From positions 1-64,000 of the forward strand of contig JAXHNF010000017.1 in the NCBI GenBank assembly GCA_034520745.1: a DNA stretch of 64,000 bases, in the 5' to 3' direction. This stretch comes from Alkalibacterium sp034520745 (lineage in GTDB: Bacteria; Bacillota; Bacilli; Lactobacillales; Carnobacteriaceae_A). Position 1 is the stretch's first letter; each line of letters starts with the position of its first letter. Below, piece after piece: positions 50,641 through 61,525 of this stretch. Position numbers and translations under genes: made by a program. The notes under the pieces were generated by a model. The model had not been told where the DNA came from and searched no databases. It saw nothing but the letters and a program-made list of their open reading frames with translations.

Positions 50641-52729
50641 ATGGAAAAAGTCAATGTACTTAAGAAAAATATGGTCAATATACATAAGCAAAGCAAAAGC
50701 AAAAACAGAAAGAAAAGTATCCGAACAAAATTTGTTTTACTGTTCACAAGCATCGTGTTTGTACCGATCGTCATCGTGTCGATCGTGCTGTTTTACCAGG
50801 TTGGAAGAGGCTGTCACGCAGCGGGTGCTCAGAGAACAGCAGGAAGCTACAGTCGGGATCGTCGAGATGTTTGAAAGCATCGGCAGCGAAGCGGAGTCGG
50901 CGGTCACAGCTTTATCGGAGCTTGAACTGGTCAATAATGCGGCGACGGCAGAAGATGGGGAAGAACTGATCGGCTGATGTCCACGGTGCAGGCGGCCTCT
51001 GAATACATAAGTGATGTCTTTATTTACCTGCCGGATTCGAATTCGGTCGGTAACACTGGATTGCAGCGGCCATTGAAGAGTCAACCGGTGAGTGGCTGGA
51101 TGAAACAGAAGCGGCCAGATGGCGAGCTCGTCTTCTCAACCGTATGCTGACGTTGTGAGCAGTGCGACGACGATGGCTGCGACGATGGAAATCGAACAAG
51201 CCAATGGGGAAGCCGGTATTTTAGGCGTCCAGCTGGATATGGGAAGCATCGCCGAGAAAGTGGATAACAGCCAGATCGGCAAGACGGGCGCACCGTTCAT
51301 CATCACAGACAAAGGGTACCGTCAGTTTACTCAAGACACTGAGCTGGCCGGTCTTGATGTCAGTCAGAAGCCATTTTCCTGATGCGACGGGGGAATCCGG
51401 CGAACTGTACAATGACTTGAATGAGCAGGCCTTCCCGATTTACTATCAGCGGGTCCCGGAGATGAACCTGATCGTGTATGGAGCAGTGACCCCTGACGGA
51501 GATGTCTGCTGAAAGCGCCATGTTCTTTAGAAGAGCCACACGCGTTTTACTGATCAGTATCCTGGTGGCCCTTGTGATCGCTACGCTTGTTTCCAATTAC
51601 CTTGTGCAGGTGACGCGCACGATCCAGAATGCTTTGGGTGACCTGCAGCAGGGGAGTCTGAAGACGCGCCTGACCTCTTACAAGAAGAAAAGGCTGAGAA
51701 AAGATAGAGGCAAGAAAAAAGACACGGCCACGTTCAAGGAAAACGGCAACGAACTGCATCAGATCGGCCTCAGTTTCAACAAGACAGTGCACACGATCGA
51801 AGAGGTTGTCAGTGACATCCAGGACCGTTCTGAAAACGTCGATGAGATGGCCAATGAATTGTCTGAAATAACGGCACAGACCAGACGCGCCACAGAAGAA
51901 GTGACCGGTGCGATCCAGTCCATCGCGCAGTCGTCGGGTCTTCAGACCCAGGACACGAGAGAAACGGTCAGACAGATGGAAGAACTGTCCGGCTTCGTCA
52001 CAGCTATTTCCAAGAATATGCAGGAAGTCGGCAGACATGCGGATCAGACCTGTTCTCTCTCTGGGCGATAATGATCAGAATATGACCAAAGTGAACACGA
52101 CCTGGAACCAGACCGTCCGCTCCGTGAACGATTTGAAAAAAGACATCAGTTCAGTGGATGCCAAAGTGCAGGACGTCGAAAGCATCCTCCGGGCGATCCA
52201 GAACATTTCGGAACAGACGAATCTGCTGGCGCTCAACGCGTCCATCGAAGCGGCACGAGCGGGAGAGTCCGGCAAAGGCTTTTCAGTGGTTGCTGAAGAG
52301 ATCAGAAAGCTGGCAGAGAAAAGCCATGCGTCTTCCGACATGATCGCCGGGATCATCGGTGAGATCCAAAGTGAATCGTCGGTGATGGTGCACACATTGG
52401 ATCAGGTGCTGACCGACAGTGACAGTCAGACCGATTCACTGAAACAGGTGACGCAAACGAATGAGGACATCTCGCTGAAGATCCAGGAGCTCGCTGTCCG
52501 CATCAGCCGGTCCATGGCACTGGCAAAATCAGTGGAAGAGAAGAAAGCGGACGTGGTGAAGTCGCTGGACAGCATCGAAGCTTCGGCTGAAGAAAACGCC
52601 GCAGGCACTCAGGAAGTTTCCGCCAATTCAGAAGAGATCCTGGCTTCGATGGAAGAGTTCGCCGCATCGATCGAACGGTTGAAAACACTGGCGAGCGGTT
52701 TGAGAACATCCACCAATCGCTTTTCTTGA
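50641..52729 (+). CDS. methyl-accepting chemotaxis protein 1, frameshifted
   Basis: Membrane chemoreceptor controlling CheA through CheW. Seen: a basic cytoplasmic start, a transmembrane helix at about residues 32-53, an extracellular sensor region with AASEYISDVFIYLPDSN and GAPFIITDKGYR (dCache-like), a second transmembrane helix near 51540-51600, a HAMP-like stretch, then the signalling domain with NLLALNASIEAARAGESG at the hairpin tip and SMEEFAASIERLKTLA near the end. Span 696 codons. Frame changes near 50800, 50975, 51050-51110, 51380, 51512 and 52058. Start ATG 50641 after AAGGAAGAAGGG. Driven by a SigD-type promoter, followed by a terminator. Ligand not predictable. Confidence 0.9.
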
Positions 52730-52735
52730 TAAAAC

Positions 52736-52770
52736 GCTAGAGTCTCCGGGAAACTGGAGGCTTTTTATTT
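52736..52770 (+). terminator. intrinsic terminator after chemoreceptor 1
   Basis: AGTCTCC pairs with GGAGGCT around GGGAAACT, followed by TTTTATTT. Confidence 0.75.
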
Positions 52771-52812
52771 GTGACGGAAATAATAACATTTCACAAATTG
52801 TGAATGAAAGCA

Positions 52813-52839
52813 TAAACATTTCCAGCTTGCAGCCGATAA
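52813..52839 (+). promoter_or_regulatory. perfect sigma-28 (SigD) promoter of chemoreceptor 2 and the che genes
   Basis: TAAA at 52813-52816, exactly 15 bases, GCCGATAA at 52832-52839, identical to the flagellar sigma-28 consensus. The chemoreceptor start is 48 bases downstream. Confidence 0.92.
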
Positions 52840-52886
52840 TGTAGAAAGAAGCAGACAATTTAAAAAAGTTTAAAAGGAGACAAGAA

Positions 52887-55104
52887 ATGGAAAAAATCAA
52901 ACGTTTTTCAACTGATTTAGTAAACAAAGTCAAAAAGATCGACTGGTCGAAAACTGAAGAAGAACAGGTGGCTTCCGTTCATTCAAGACATCTGGTTTCA
53001 AAAAGGAACATAAAAGTTTAAGCATGCCGATCGCGATCAGTTTGATTCGCATCTGATGCTGATACCGGTTTTGGTGCATGTTTTTACATATAATAACAAC
53101 ACAGCGCTTTTGAAATGAGAGAGTAGAAGCGCAGGAGCAGCAGATCACGTCGAAACTGGCCTCAAATATCACAGCGACCGGCGAGGCGGCAGAAGAAACG
53201 CTGCGTGCACTTGTTATAGACGGATGCCGCCGGTACTCGACAAGCGAGTACAACGAAGCCAGACGCTACTTGGAGAACAGCTTCCTCTATGCAACGACAG
53301 GCAACCCGGAAATCATCGATATTCATTATATTCCAGTGGATGAGACCGATTCCGTATGTCACGACTTACGCTGCCATCAAAGTGGGAAGAAATGCCGGAA
53401 GTCTTTCCGTGGCTGGATGGTCAGCAGAGTTGATGGCGACACGTGGTCGGAGAGAACCTGCATACAATCAATAACCGGTACCCGTCTGACAGCCGACCGG
53501 ACTGTGGCAAATGACGGAGACGCATCAGGGATCATGGCGATCGATCTGGACATGGAAACCATTCAGCTGAATGTACTGACACCCAGTTAGCCAACACGGG
53601 CTATGTGAGTCCTGTTTCCGACAACGGCGAGATCCTGGCGTCTTCAAGAGAACAGATCGTCGGGGATGACCTTTCTGAAAGCACTTATTTTCAGGAATCT
53701 TTCAACGAAGGAAGAGTCGGGCATGGTTTATGACAACAGCATCAATGGCGGGCAAATGGGCATTTACTACGAACGCCTGCCGAACCTTGGCCTGAACGTC
53801 TACGGTATGGTGCAGTCATATGAGATGGCACAGGAAACCAGCGCACTGAATCAGACGATCGATCACGATAACAGTGATCGTTATACTTATCGCCTTGATC
53901 ACTTCAGGAATGCTTACAGTCATAATCAACAACTTGACCAATTCACTGCTGAATGTCTTTGATGACGTCAGTCAGGTGACCTGACGCGTCGTCTGTCCAG
54001 AAAAGATTTATTTAAAATGAATCTGCCGGCAGTCAAGGCGCTGAGTAATAGAAAACAGAAACAGCCTGCCATCAGAAGAAACGGATGCACTCGATCCAAA
54101 AGGCAACGAGATCCATCAGATCGGTCTGGCCTTGAACAAGACACTGATGAATTTCGAAGACACGATCAAAGTGATCCAGGGCAACAGTCGAGAACGTTTC
54201 CAGCATGGCAACGACTCTGACCGAGATCGCTGATCAGACCAGCCGCTCGACCGCTGAGGTTTCACATACCATCAACGGTGTTGCCGAATCGACATCGATG
54301 CAGACGCAGGACACTGAAGCGACCGTCACGCAAATGAACGACCTGGCCAAAGCGCTCGGTGAAATCAACCAGGCTGTGGGTCAGATGGGTGAATACGCAG
54401 AAAACCATGATCGTGAACGGCGATAACACTCATGCAACCGAAGAAGTGGGTCAGAAATGGAATGAGACCCTCCAGACGCTGAATGAACTGAAAGTCAAGA
54501 TCGAAGACGTTGACGGGGATATCCAGAGTATCGAAGGCATCGTCAAAGCTATTTCAAACATTGCTTCCAAAACAAACCTGCTGGCACTGAATGCATCGAT
54601 CGAAGCGGCACGTGCCGGAGACGCCGGACGCGGCTTTGCCGTAGTTGCGGATGAGATCAGAAAACTGGCTGAACAGAGCTCGACGTCTTCCAAAGATATC
54701 CAGTCGATCATCGGCGATATCCAAGTGAAGTCATCCGATATGGTCGAACATCTGGATGAAACAAACGATACCAGCGAAGTCCAGACCGAAAAAATCAACG
54801 AAGCCATCAAAGCTTCTGAGAATGTGGCCCTGTCACTTGAACAGCTGGTTTCAAGCATGCTGGTCGTGCAGAGTTCGTCGGCGATCATCAATGAGAAGAA
54901 AGAAGAAGTGGTGGCACAGCTTGAAAGCATGCAGCCGGTGCACAGGAAAATTCAGCCGGTACCGAACAGGTCTCAGCCAACGCTGAAGAGATCCTGGCAA
55001 CCATGGAAGACTTTACGACGCACATCAGCCGTCTGGAAACTGTCGCTCAGACTTTGAAAGCTTCAGCGGAACAATTTGTGATCGGTCAGGAAAAAGCCGA
55101 GTGA
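52887..55104 (+). CDS. methyl-accepting chemotaxis protein 2, frameshifted
   Basis: Second chemoreceptor. Seen: ATG 52887 with AAAGGAG; a cytoplasmic start of about 45 residues, a transmembrane helix near 53025-53095 (ending LIPVLVHVFTYNNNT), a sensor region with ALVIDGCRRYSTSEYNEARR (20 residues) and later MVYDNSINGGQMGIYYERLP (20 residues), a degraded second membrane helix/HAMP around 53920-54030, then the signalling domain with NLLALNASIEAARAGDAGRG (20 residues) and IRKLAEQSSTSSKDIQSIIG (20 residues). It ends FVIGQEKAE at TGA 55102-55104. At least nine frame changes. It lacks a terminator before cheW, so the SigD promoter may drive the whole che run. Confidence 0.87.
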
Positions 55105-55176
55105 AGATAATCGATGAAGTCTGAACCGGCTGATCTGGGGGACCGGAATTTGCCTAACTCAAAGGAGTCAATAAAG

Positions 55177-55642
55177 ATGGAACAGCATATTTTATTCAAA
55201 GCGGGCAGCCAGACGTTTGCGCTGCCGATCGGGCAGACCGACCGGATCATTGCTTTAGAAAATGAGACCCGTGTCCCTGACCTGTCGTCTTACATCATAG
55301 GGGTCCAGGAAATCGAAGGAGAGGTGGTCGTCATCGTGGACCTGGCTGACCGCTTTTATGGTCGGCCGAACCGTCCGTCCGGAAGACGCGGAGACCATCC
55401 TGGCCAACTGGAAAGAAACGAAAGTCGGCCTGCTGGTCGATGAAGTATCGACGGTACGGGCGTATGACACATCCGACTTAAAGGACAAGGAGTCCGAGAA
55501 AATCGACGGCTTATCGACGTCCTACATCACTGCCTTTGTGCAGACCAAGGACGAAATCGTGCCGATCATTGACCCGCACGCTCTGTTTTCCGCGGATAAG
55601 GCTGACGAGATGCGCGATTTGACAGCGATCCATACGATTTAG
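55177..55642 (+). CDS. cheW: chemotaxis coupling protein CheW (first copy), frameshifted
   Basis: Adaptor joining receptors to CheA. Seen: ATG 55177 with AAAGGAG; HILFKAGSQTFALPIGQTDR (20 residues), PDLSSYIIGVQEIEGEVVVI (20 residues), then after one extra T at about 55353 RTVRPEDAETILANWKE, GLLVDEVSTV, and DEIVPIIDPHALF. About 155 residues, normal for CheW. It shares only the fold with the second copy at 61102, so the two may serve different receptor sets or have different affinities (inference). Confidence 0.87.
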
Positions 55643-55691
55643 AAGATAAAAAAGTAAAGACTAAACTCACAGCAGCATAACGGAGAAGATC

Positions 55692-56174
55692 ATGTCGGAA
55701 CAAATCAAAGTAGGTATTTCAGATTACAAAGTAGCGGCCGCGCCCGATCAGCTGGTGACGATCGGTTTGGGGTCTTGCATCGGGATCGCTCTCTACGCGC
55801 CCAAGTCGAAGACCGGGGCGCTGAGTCACATCATGCTGCCGGACAGCTCGTCGTTTTCCGATACGTCCAAGTGGCCCAAGTTTGCTGATCTGGCACTGCC
55901 GAAAATCGTGGATGAACTGAAAGCCCGGACAAAAGAAACAAAGATCCTGGCTAAAATAGCGGGCGGGGCCAGCATGTTCACGTTCTCAAGCGAGTCGCAG
56001 ACCCTGCAGATCGGGCAGCGGAATATCGAAGCCGTGAAAAAGGTGCTGGCCGAACTGGACGTTTTGGTTCTGTCCGAGCACGTCGGAGGCAAGATGGGCC
56101 GGTCGATGTATGTCGACCTGGCTGAGTTTGAAGTCAAGGTCCGCATGGTCAACAGAGAAGAATATATTTTATAG
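55692..56174 (+). CDS. cheD: chemoreceptor glutamine deamidase CheD
   Basis: Deamidates receptor glutamines and, with CheC, takes part in CheY-P adaptation. Seen: intact 160 residues; GLGSCIGIALY with the catalytic Cys at about residue 29 and GALSHIMLP with the catalytic His at about 45; then KIAGGASMF, IGQRNIEAVKKVL, SEHVGGKMGRSMYVDL. AACGGAG precedes ATG 55692. Located between cheW and cheB. Confidence 0.95.
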   Translation: MSEQIKVGISDYKVAAAPDQLVTIGLGSCIGIALYAPKSKTGALSHIMLPDSSSFSDTSKWPKFADLALPKIVDELKARTKETKILAKIAGGASMFTFSSESQTLQIGQRNIEAVKKVLAELDVLVLSEHVGGKMGRSMYVDLAEFEVKVRMVNREEYIL

Positions 56175-56196
56175 AAAGCTAGTAGAGGAAGAGTGC

Positions 56197-57215
56197 ATGA
56201 ATATAAAAGTAGTCGTCATCGATGATTCAGCCTTGATGCGTAAAGTATTGAGCAACATGATCAATGCGTGTGCGGACATGGAAGTGGTGGACGTAGCCCG
56301 GAACGGCAGAGAAGCGATGAAAGTGATCGAACGAAGCCGGCCGGACCTGGTGACTCTGGATATCGAGATGCCGGTCATGAATGGCATCGAAACGCTGAAG
56401 GCAGTGAAAGATCAGTTCGATATCCCTGTGATCATGCTGAGTTCCAAAACAAATGAGAAGACGACCATCGAAGCACTGGAACTGGGGGCCGAGGATTTCA
56501 TTGAAAAGCCCGTGTCGATCAAAGACAACTGGACATCTTTTCAGGAAGATCTGGCTACACGCATACGGGTCCACTTTCCGGAAGAAAAACGGACAGTCAG
56601 AAAACGGAAAAAGGCATCCTTGCTGCCGGAAGAACTGCTGAATAAAAAAGAATCGCTCGAAGCGATCACCATCGGCGCCTCGACGGGTGGGCCAAAAGCC
56701 CTGGTCCATGTGATCCAGTCGATCAGTGAACACTTGTCTGTTCCTGTCTTTATCGTTCAGCATATGCCAGAAAGCTTTACGGCATCGTTTGCCCAGAGAC
56801 TCGATTCACTGGCTTCTGTCAAAGTGGTGGAAGCCAAGGACAAGATGTTGGTGAAACCCAAAACGGTTTATCTGGCACCGGGCGGAAAGCATATGGCTTC
56901 GTGAAAAACAGCCATATCCGGTCTCAACGAAAATGAAAAAGATCCACAGGGGTCAGGCCCGCCGCCGATCATCTGTTTCAAAGTGTGGCGGAAACGTACG
57001 GTGAACATACATTAGGTATCATCCTGACCGGGATGGGCAATGACGGGGCAGATGGTTGCGCCGTCATGAAACAGGCCGGCGGGTACATTCTATCTCAAGA
57101 TAAACATACTTCGATCGTTTACGGTATGCCGAGAGTCGTCTATGAACGAGGTCTCTCAGATCAAGTCGGCAGTTTAAATGAAATTGCGGATATCATAAAA
57201 GAAATGACCGGGTGA
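56197..57215 (+). CDS. cheB: chemotaxis methylesterase CheB, frameshifted near the C-terminus
   Basis: Phosphorylation-activated methylesterase removing methyl groups from receptors. Seen: receiver domain VVVIDDSALMRKVLSN with acidic pocket at residues 9-10, LVTLDIEMPVMNG with the phospho-Asp at about 54, and the Lys in FIEKPVS; a linker; then the esterase domain with IGASTGGPKAL (catalytic Ser), FIVQHMPESFT (catalytic His) and, after frame changes at 56902-56985, LGIILTGMGNDGADGCAVMK (20 residues; catalytic Asp). Span 340 codons. GAGGAAGAG precedes ATG 56197. cheR follows after 4 bases. Confidence 0.94.
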
Positions 57216-57219
57216 GTAT

Positions 57220-57999
57220 ATGACAACATTAAATTACGAGATACTTTTATACATGGGTAGAATCCAACTTGAACATTCAGCTCGATGCCTACAAGGAAAA
57301 ACAGCTGAGACGCCGCATCCAGACGATCATGAGGCAGGCTGGGGCGCAGACGCTGGAAGAATATTCCACGCTGATCCATTCCAGTGACAGCATCAAGAAA
57401 CAGTTTCTGGACTACATAACCATCAACGTGACGGAATTTTTCAGGAACAAGGATCTGTTCGACAACTTCGAGCACCTTTTAACGACGGATCTGTCAAAGA
57501 AGTTCGATTCGATTTCGATCTGGAGTGCGGCGTGTTCCATCGGGGCCGAACCGTATTCGCTGGCGATGATCGTCGACCGGCATGACCTTCCACTGAAACA
57601 GAATATCCTGGCGACCGATATCGATGACACGATACTGGCCAGAGCGAGAACAGGGGTATTCAAAGACAACGAACTCAAGAACGTCTCGATCACCGACAAG
57701 CATCTGTATTTCAAGGAGGTCGAAAAAACCTATGTCCTGGATGAAAAAATCAGGGAAAAGGTCGATTTCAAGAAACATGATCTGATCCTGGACACGTACC
57801 AGCAGGAGTTTCATGTGATCGTCTGCCGGAACGTGACGATCTACTTTAAAAATGACATCAAAGAAGAGATTACCGGCGCATGAGTGAGGCGCTGGTCAAA
57901 GGCGGCCTGCTGTTTACCGGAGCAACAGAAACGATCTATCAGCCGGACCGGTACGGCCTGAAAAAAGTGGCCTCATTCATCTATGAGAAAGTGAAGTAA
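57220..57999 (+). CDS. cheR: chemotaxis methyltransferase CheR, frameshifted
   Basis: SAM-dependent methylation of receptor glutamates. Seen: MTTLNYEI, then after an extra base near 57246 WVESNLNIQLDAYKEKQLRR (20 residues), FLDYITINVTEFFRNKDLF (19 residues), IWSAACSIGAEPYSLAMI with the SAM-binding loop, ILATDIDDTILARARTGVF (19 residues), HVIVCRNVTIYF, and after another shift near 57877 GGLLFTGATETIYQPDRYGL (20 residues). About 259 residues, usual length. Start ATG 57220 overlaps the end region of cheB, suggesting coupled translation. Confidence 0.93.
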
Positions 58000-58014
58000 C
58001 CGAGGAGGAGAAAC

Positions 58015-60061
58015 ATGGAAGACAATAGTGCTTACCGCGATCTGTTTTTTGAAGAAACAGACGACAACCTGGCGATCTTGAACCAGGAAGTTCTGCATCT
58101 GGAAGAAGACCCAAAAGACAAGCAGATCATCGATGTGATTTTTCGTGCCGCCCATACACTGAAAGGGATGGCGGCGACAATGGGTTACGAAACCATGGCG
58201 GAACTGACCCATACCGTTGAAAACGTATTTGAATTAGTGAAAAGTGACGAACTGACGGTAAACGAAGACCTTCATCAGTCTGATTTTTGAAAGCCTGGAC
58301 ACGCTGGCTGAAATCGTGGAGAACCTGAGACTGGAAGAAAACGAAAACGTCGACATTTCATCCCTGGTCATGCACGTCTGGAACAGGCCGCTGCGGGCAA
58401 GAACGGAAGCTCTGCAGCCGAGACTCAAGGCAAGCAGAAGAAAGCGGACTACGACTTTCCAGAGCTGGAAGAGGCTGACGGCGTGGCGATCGAGTCGGCT
58501 ATAAGCTCTGGGTATCATTTTTACAAGATCGGCGTCCGTGTGGAAGAGACCAGCATGATGAAAGCCGCACGCGCGTTCATGCTCCTCAGCAAGCTCGAGC
58601 AGCTGGGCGATTTCGTTCAGATGAAACCGTCAGCCGAAACACTGGAGATGGGTGAACTGGAAGAGTCGTTTGCCCTTTATTTCCTGAGCAAAGAAGACAG
58701 AGAGACGCTTTTAGAGCAGGTCGAAGACAGCAGCGAGATCGAAGAAGTGATCATCAAAGAAACGACGTTTGAAGAAGAAATGATGAACGATCAGGCAGCT
58801 GAAGAATCAGAAAAACCAGCTGATGGTCAGTCGTCAGAACCTGTACAGGCAGATCAGAAACAGACCGGCAGAAAGAAACCCCAGGCCGCCAAGCAGACGA
58901 TCCGCGGTGGACTTGACGCGTCTGGATCAGTTCATGAATCTGGTTTCGGAACTGGTTATCCACCGGACCCGACTGGAAGACATGACGGAGAAAAACAATC
59001 TGACCGAACTCGGTGAACCACTGACGCAGGTCGGACGCATCACGACCGAACTGCAGGAACTGGTCCTCCAGCTTCGCATGCAGCCGTTCAATGTGGTCGT
59101 TCAAGAGGTTCCCGCGCATGATGCGTGATTTGACCAACGAGCTGGGCAAGGACATCCAGTTCATCACGGAAGGCGAATCCACGGAACTGGACCGGACCGT
59201 TATTTCCGAGATCGGCGAACCGCTGATCCATCTGCTGCGCAATGCAGCCGACCACGGCATCGAAATGCCGGAAGAACGTGCGGCCAAAGGGAAACCGGAA
59301 GCAGGCACCATCAAACTTTCAGCCTATCCTGAAGGCAACCGGGTCATCATTTCATTGTCAGATGACGGCAAAGGCCTTGATCCGAGAGCGCTGGAAGCAA
59401 GCGCTCAGAAAAAGGCATCAACACAGAAGGCATGAACGATGAACAGCTTCAGAACCTGATCTTCCATCCGGGCTTCTCGACGGCTCAGACCGTAACAGGG
59501 ATATCCGGCCGAGGTGTGGGTATGGACGCTGTCAGAGAGAAAATCGCGAGTCTGAACGGCAAGATCGAGACGATCAGCGAAGTGGACAAAGGTACGACCT
59601 TCAGGATCACCCTGCCGCTGACTTTGTCCATCATTCAGTCGCTCCTGGTCAAGGTAGGCACAGAAACGTTCGCCATCCCTCAGGCTGTGATCGACAAGGT
59701 GAATCGTTTTGACGAAGCGGAAGCCATTTCTGTCCATCAGAAAGAAGTTTACCAGTATGAAGGGAAAACGATCCCGCTCATCCGGGTGAGTGACGTCCTT
59801 GAACTGCCGAAGAAAGAGTCAGACCAGCAGCACATCATCACTGTCCTGATCGGGGACCAGCACTATGGCCTGATCGTGGACGAGCTGATCCATCAGAAAG
59901 AGATCGTCATCAAAAAGCTCGGCAGGGAACTGAACGAGCTGTCCCATTATCTGGGTGCGACGATACTGGGTGACGGCGGGATCAGCCTGATCCTGGATGT
60001 GACGTCGATCTGCACGAAAAAAGCTGAGAGCCAAGAAAAACAGGTCGAAAGTCATGTCTGA
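58015..60061 (+). CDS. cheA: chemotaxis histidine kinase CheA, frameshifted
   Basis: Receptor-controlled kinase donating phosphate to CheY and CheB. Seen: P1 domain FFEETDDNLAILNQEVLHLE (20 residues) and FRAAHTLKGMAATMGY with the phospho-His near residue 46; P2 region; P3 dimerisation VDLTRLDQFMNLVSELVIHR (20 residues); ATPase domain with LIHLLRNAADHGIEMPEER (N box), ISLSDDGKGLDP (G1) and GISGRGVGMDAVREKI (G2); and the CheW-like P5 domain QSLLVKVGTETFAIPQAVID (20 residues). Span 682 codons, normal. Frame changes near 58285, 58380, 58912, 59110 and 59420. Its last 8 bases overlap cheC. Confidence 0.95.
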
Positions 60062-60650
60062 GCAGCAGTCGCTCCTGCGCTATGATGCTCTGCAGGAAGT
60101 CGTCAACATCGGCGGCGGGCACGCAGCGACAGCCCTGTCCAAAATGATCGGCAACAAAGTCGATATGGATGTGCCTTTCGTCCAGCTGCTTCCTTACGAA
60201 AAAGTGTATGAAACGATCCAGTCTGATGATACAATAGTGAAGGCTGTCTTATCCAGACTGATCGGCAGAGAGTACGGGGTGTTTATGTTCGTGATCGACC
60301 CGAACGATGCTGAATCCTTGGCCCATGTCGTGATGCCGGATTATGAGGATCTGAATGAGGACCTCATCGATTCCGCCCTGCTGGAACTAAGCAACATCCT
60401 GGTGCAGTCCTTTCTGCAGGCCGTGATGGAGCTCATCGACAAGCCGCTGTTCGCGTCCGTCCCCGTGATGACGATGGATATGTTCGGCTCGATATTGTCC
60501 AGTGTCTATATGGATCAGGATCAGTTCAGTGAAGAAATCTTTATCATCAAAAATAACTTTTACAGTGCCGGTCGTCTGATCGAAGGCAGCCTGTATTTCG
60601 TTCCCAGGCCATTGGCTTTGGAATCATTGTTAAATCAATTAGGTATTTAA
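60054..60650 (+). CDS. cheC: CheY-P phosphatase CheC
   Basis: Dephosphorylates CheY-P and partners with CheD. Seen: intact 198 residues with both phosphatase motifs (D/S-x3-E-x2-N-x22-P): DALQEVVN followed 22 residues later by P, and SALLELSN followed 22 residues later by P. It overlaps cheA by 8 bases (ATG inside the cheA C-terminus). Both active sites being complete suggests a fully active enzyme rather than a CheD scaffold. Confidence 0.95.
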   Translation: MSEQQSLLRYDALQEVVNIGGGHAATALSKMIGNKVDMDVPFVQLLPYEKVYETIQSDDTIVKAVLSRLIGREYGVFMFVIDPNDAESLAHVVMPDYEDLNEDLIDSALLELSNILVQSFLQAVMELIDKPLFASVPVMTMDMFGSILSSVYMDQDQFSEEIFIIKNNFYSAGRLIEGSLYFVPRPLALESLLNQLGI

Positions 60651-60669
60651 AATTAGGAGGAAAAGTAAA

Positions 60670-61033
60670 ATGAGTAAACGTGTATTGATCGTTGATGACG
60701 CTGCATTCATGCGCATCAAATTAAAGGATATCCTGGAAAAGAACGGCTATGAAGTGGCCGGAGAAGCACCAGAACGGCAATGAAGCCGTTGAGAAATTCA
60801 AGGAAGTCTCACCGGACATCGTAACGATGGATATCACCATGCCGGAAAAAGACGGCGTTGAAGCGCTGAAAGAAATCAAAGCCATCGACAGCAAGGCCAT
60901 CGTATTGATGTGTTCAGCCATGGGCCAGCAGACAATGGTCATGGACGCGATCCGTGCCGGCGCAATCGATTTCATCGTCAAACCGTTTGATACCGAACGT
61001 GTCATCAAGGCGCTGGACAAAGCCGTCAGCTGA
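60670..61033 (+). CDS. cheY: chemotaxis response regulator CheY, one inserted base
   Basis: Single receiver domain that binds the flagellar switch when phosphorylated. Seen: RVLIVDDAAFMRIKLKDIL (19 residues), VTMDITMPEKDGVEAL with the phospho-Asp near residue 53, IVLMCSAMGQQTMV with the Ser/Thr switch position, and DFIVKPFDTERV with the conserved Lys. One extra C at about 60772 splits the frame; about 120 residues when joined. AGGAGG lies 10 bases before ATG 60670. Confidence 0.95.
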
Positions 61034-61101
61034 TAAATGAGAAAGTTTCAAATTATCGTCACAATATATAGAGACTAGAAGGACAAACCTAGGGGGAGTT
61101 A

Positions 61102-61524
61102 ATGATGCAACTGATCGTGTTTAAACTGAAAGAGCATTTTTACGGCTTTACAACAGAGAATATAGAAGAAATCACTACGACTATGAAAGAAACAGTGATC
61201 CCCCAAGGACCTTCCTGGACAAAAGGGCTGATCAACTTAAGGGGGCAGATCATGACCCTGGTCGACCTGGAAGTTTTACTGAATGGCACTAGTACTTCTC
61301 AGGAATTATGGTACAATAATACAGTCATCGTGAATCAACAAGATAATCTTGTTGCATTCATGGTCGGAAAAGTTGTCGGCGTGACGGATGTCGAGCCTGA
61401 CGCGGTCCAGAAGATGGACGACAACAAGGAGTCCCTTGTTTCCGGATATGTCTATGCCTACAATGAAATGGTAAGTATTATTGACCTGGAATCGATTCTA
61501 ATTGAGAAAGAGGAAGTGTCGTGA
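61102..61524 (+). CDS. CheW-domain protein (second copy)
   Basis: Adaptor between receptors and CheA, or a FliM-adjacent CheW variant. Seen: intact 140 residues; MMQLIVFKLKEHFYGFTTEN (20 residues), VIPQGPSWTKGLINLRGQIM (20 residues), TLVDLEVLL, VAFMVGKVVGVTDVE, and NEMVSIIDLESIL. A GGGGGAG ribosome site precedes tandem ATGs at 61102 and 61105. Ends 1 base before the fliM start, so it is tightly coupled to the flagellar switch genes, unlike the first copy. Confidence 0.9.
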   Translation: MMQLIVFKLKEHFYGFTTENIEEITTTMKETVIPQGPSWTKGLINLRGQIMTLVDLEVLLNGTSTSQELWYNNTVIVNQQDNLVAFMVGKVVGVTDVEPDAVQKMDDNKESLVSGYVYAYNEMVSIIDLESILIEKEEVS

Positions 61525-61525
61525 C

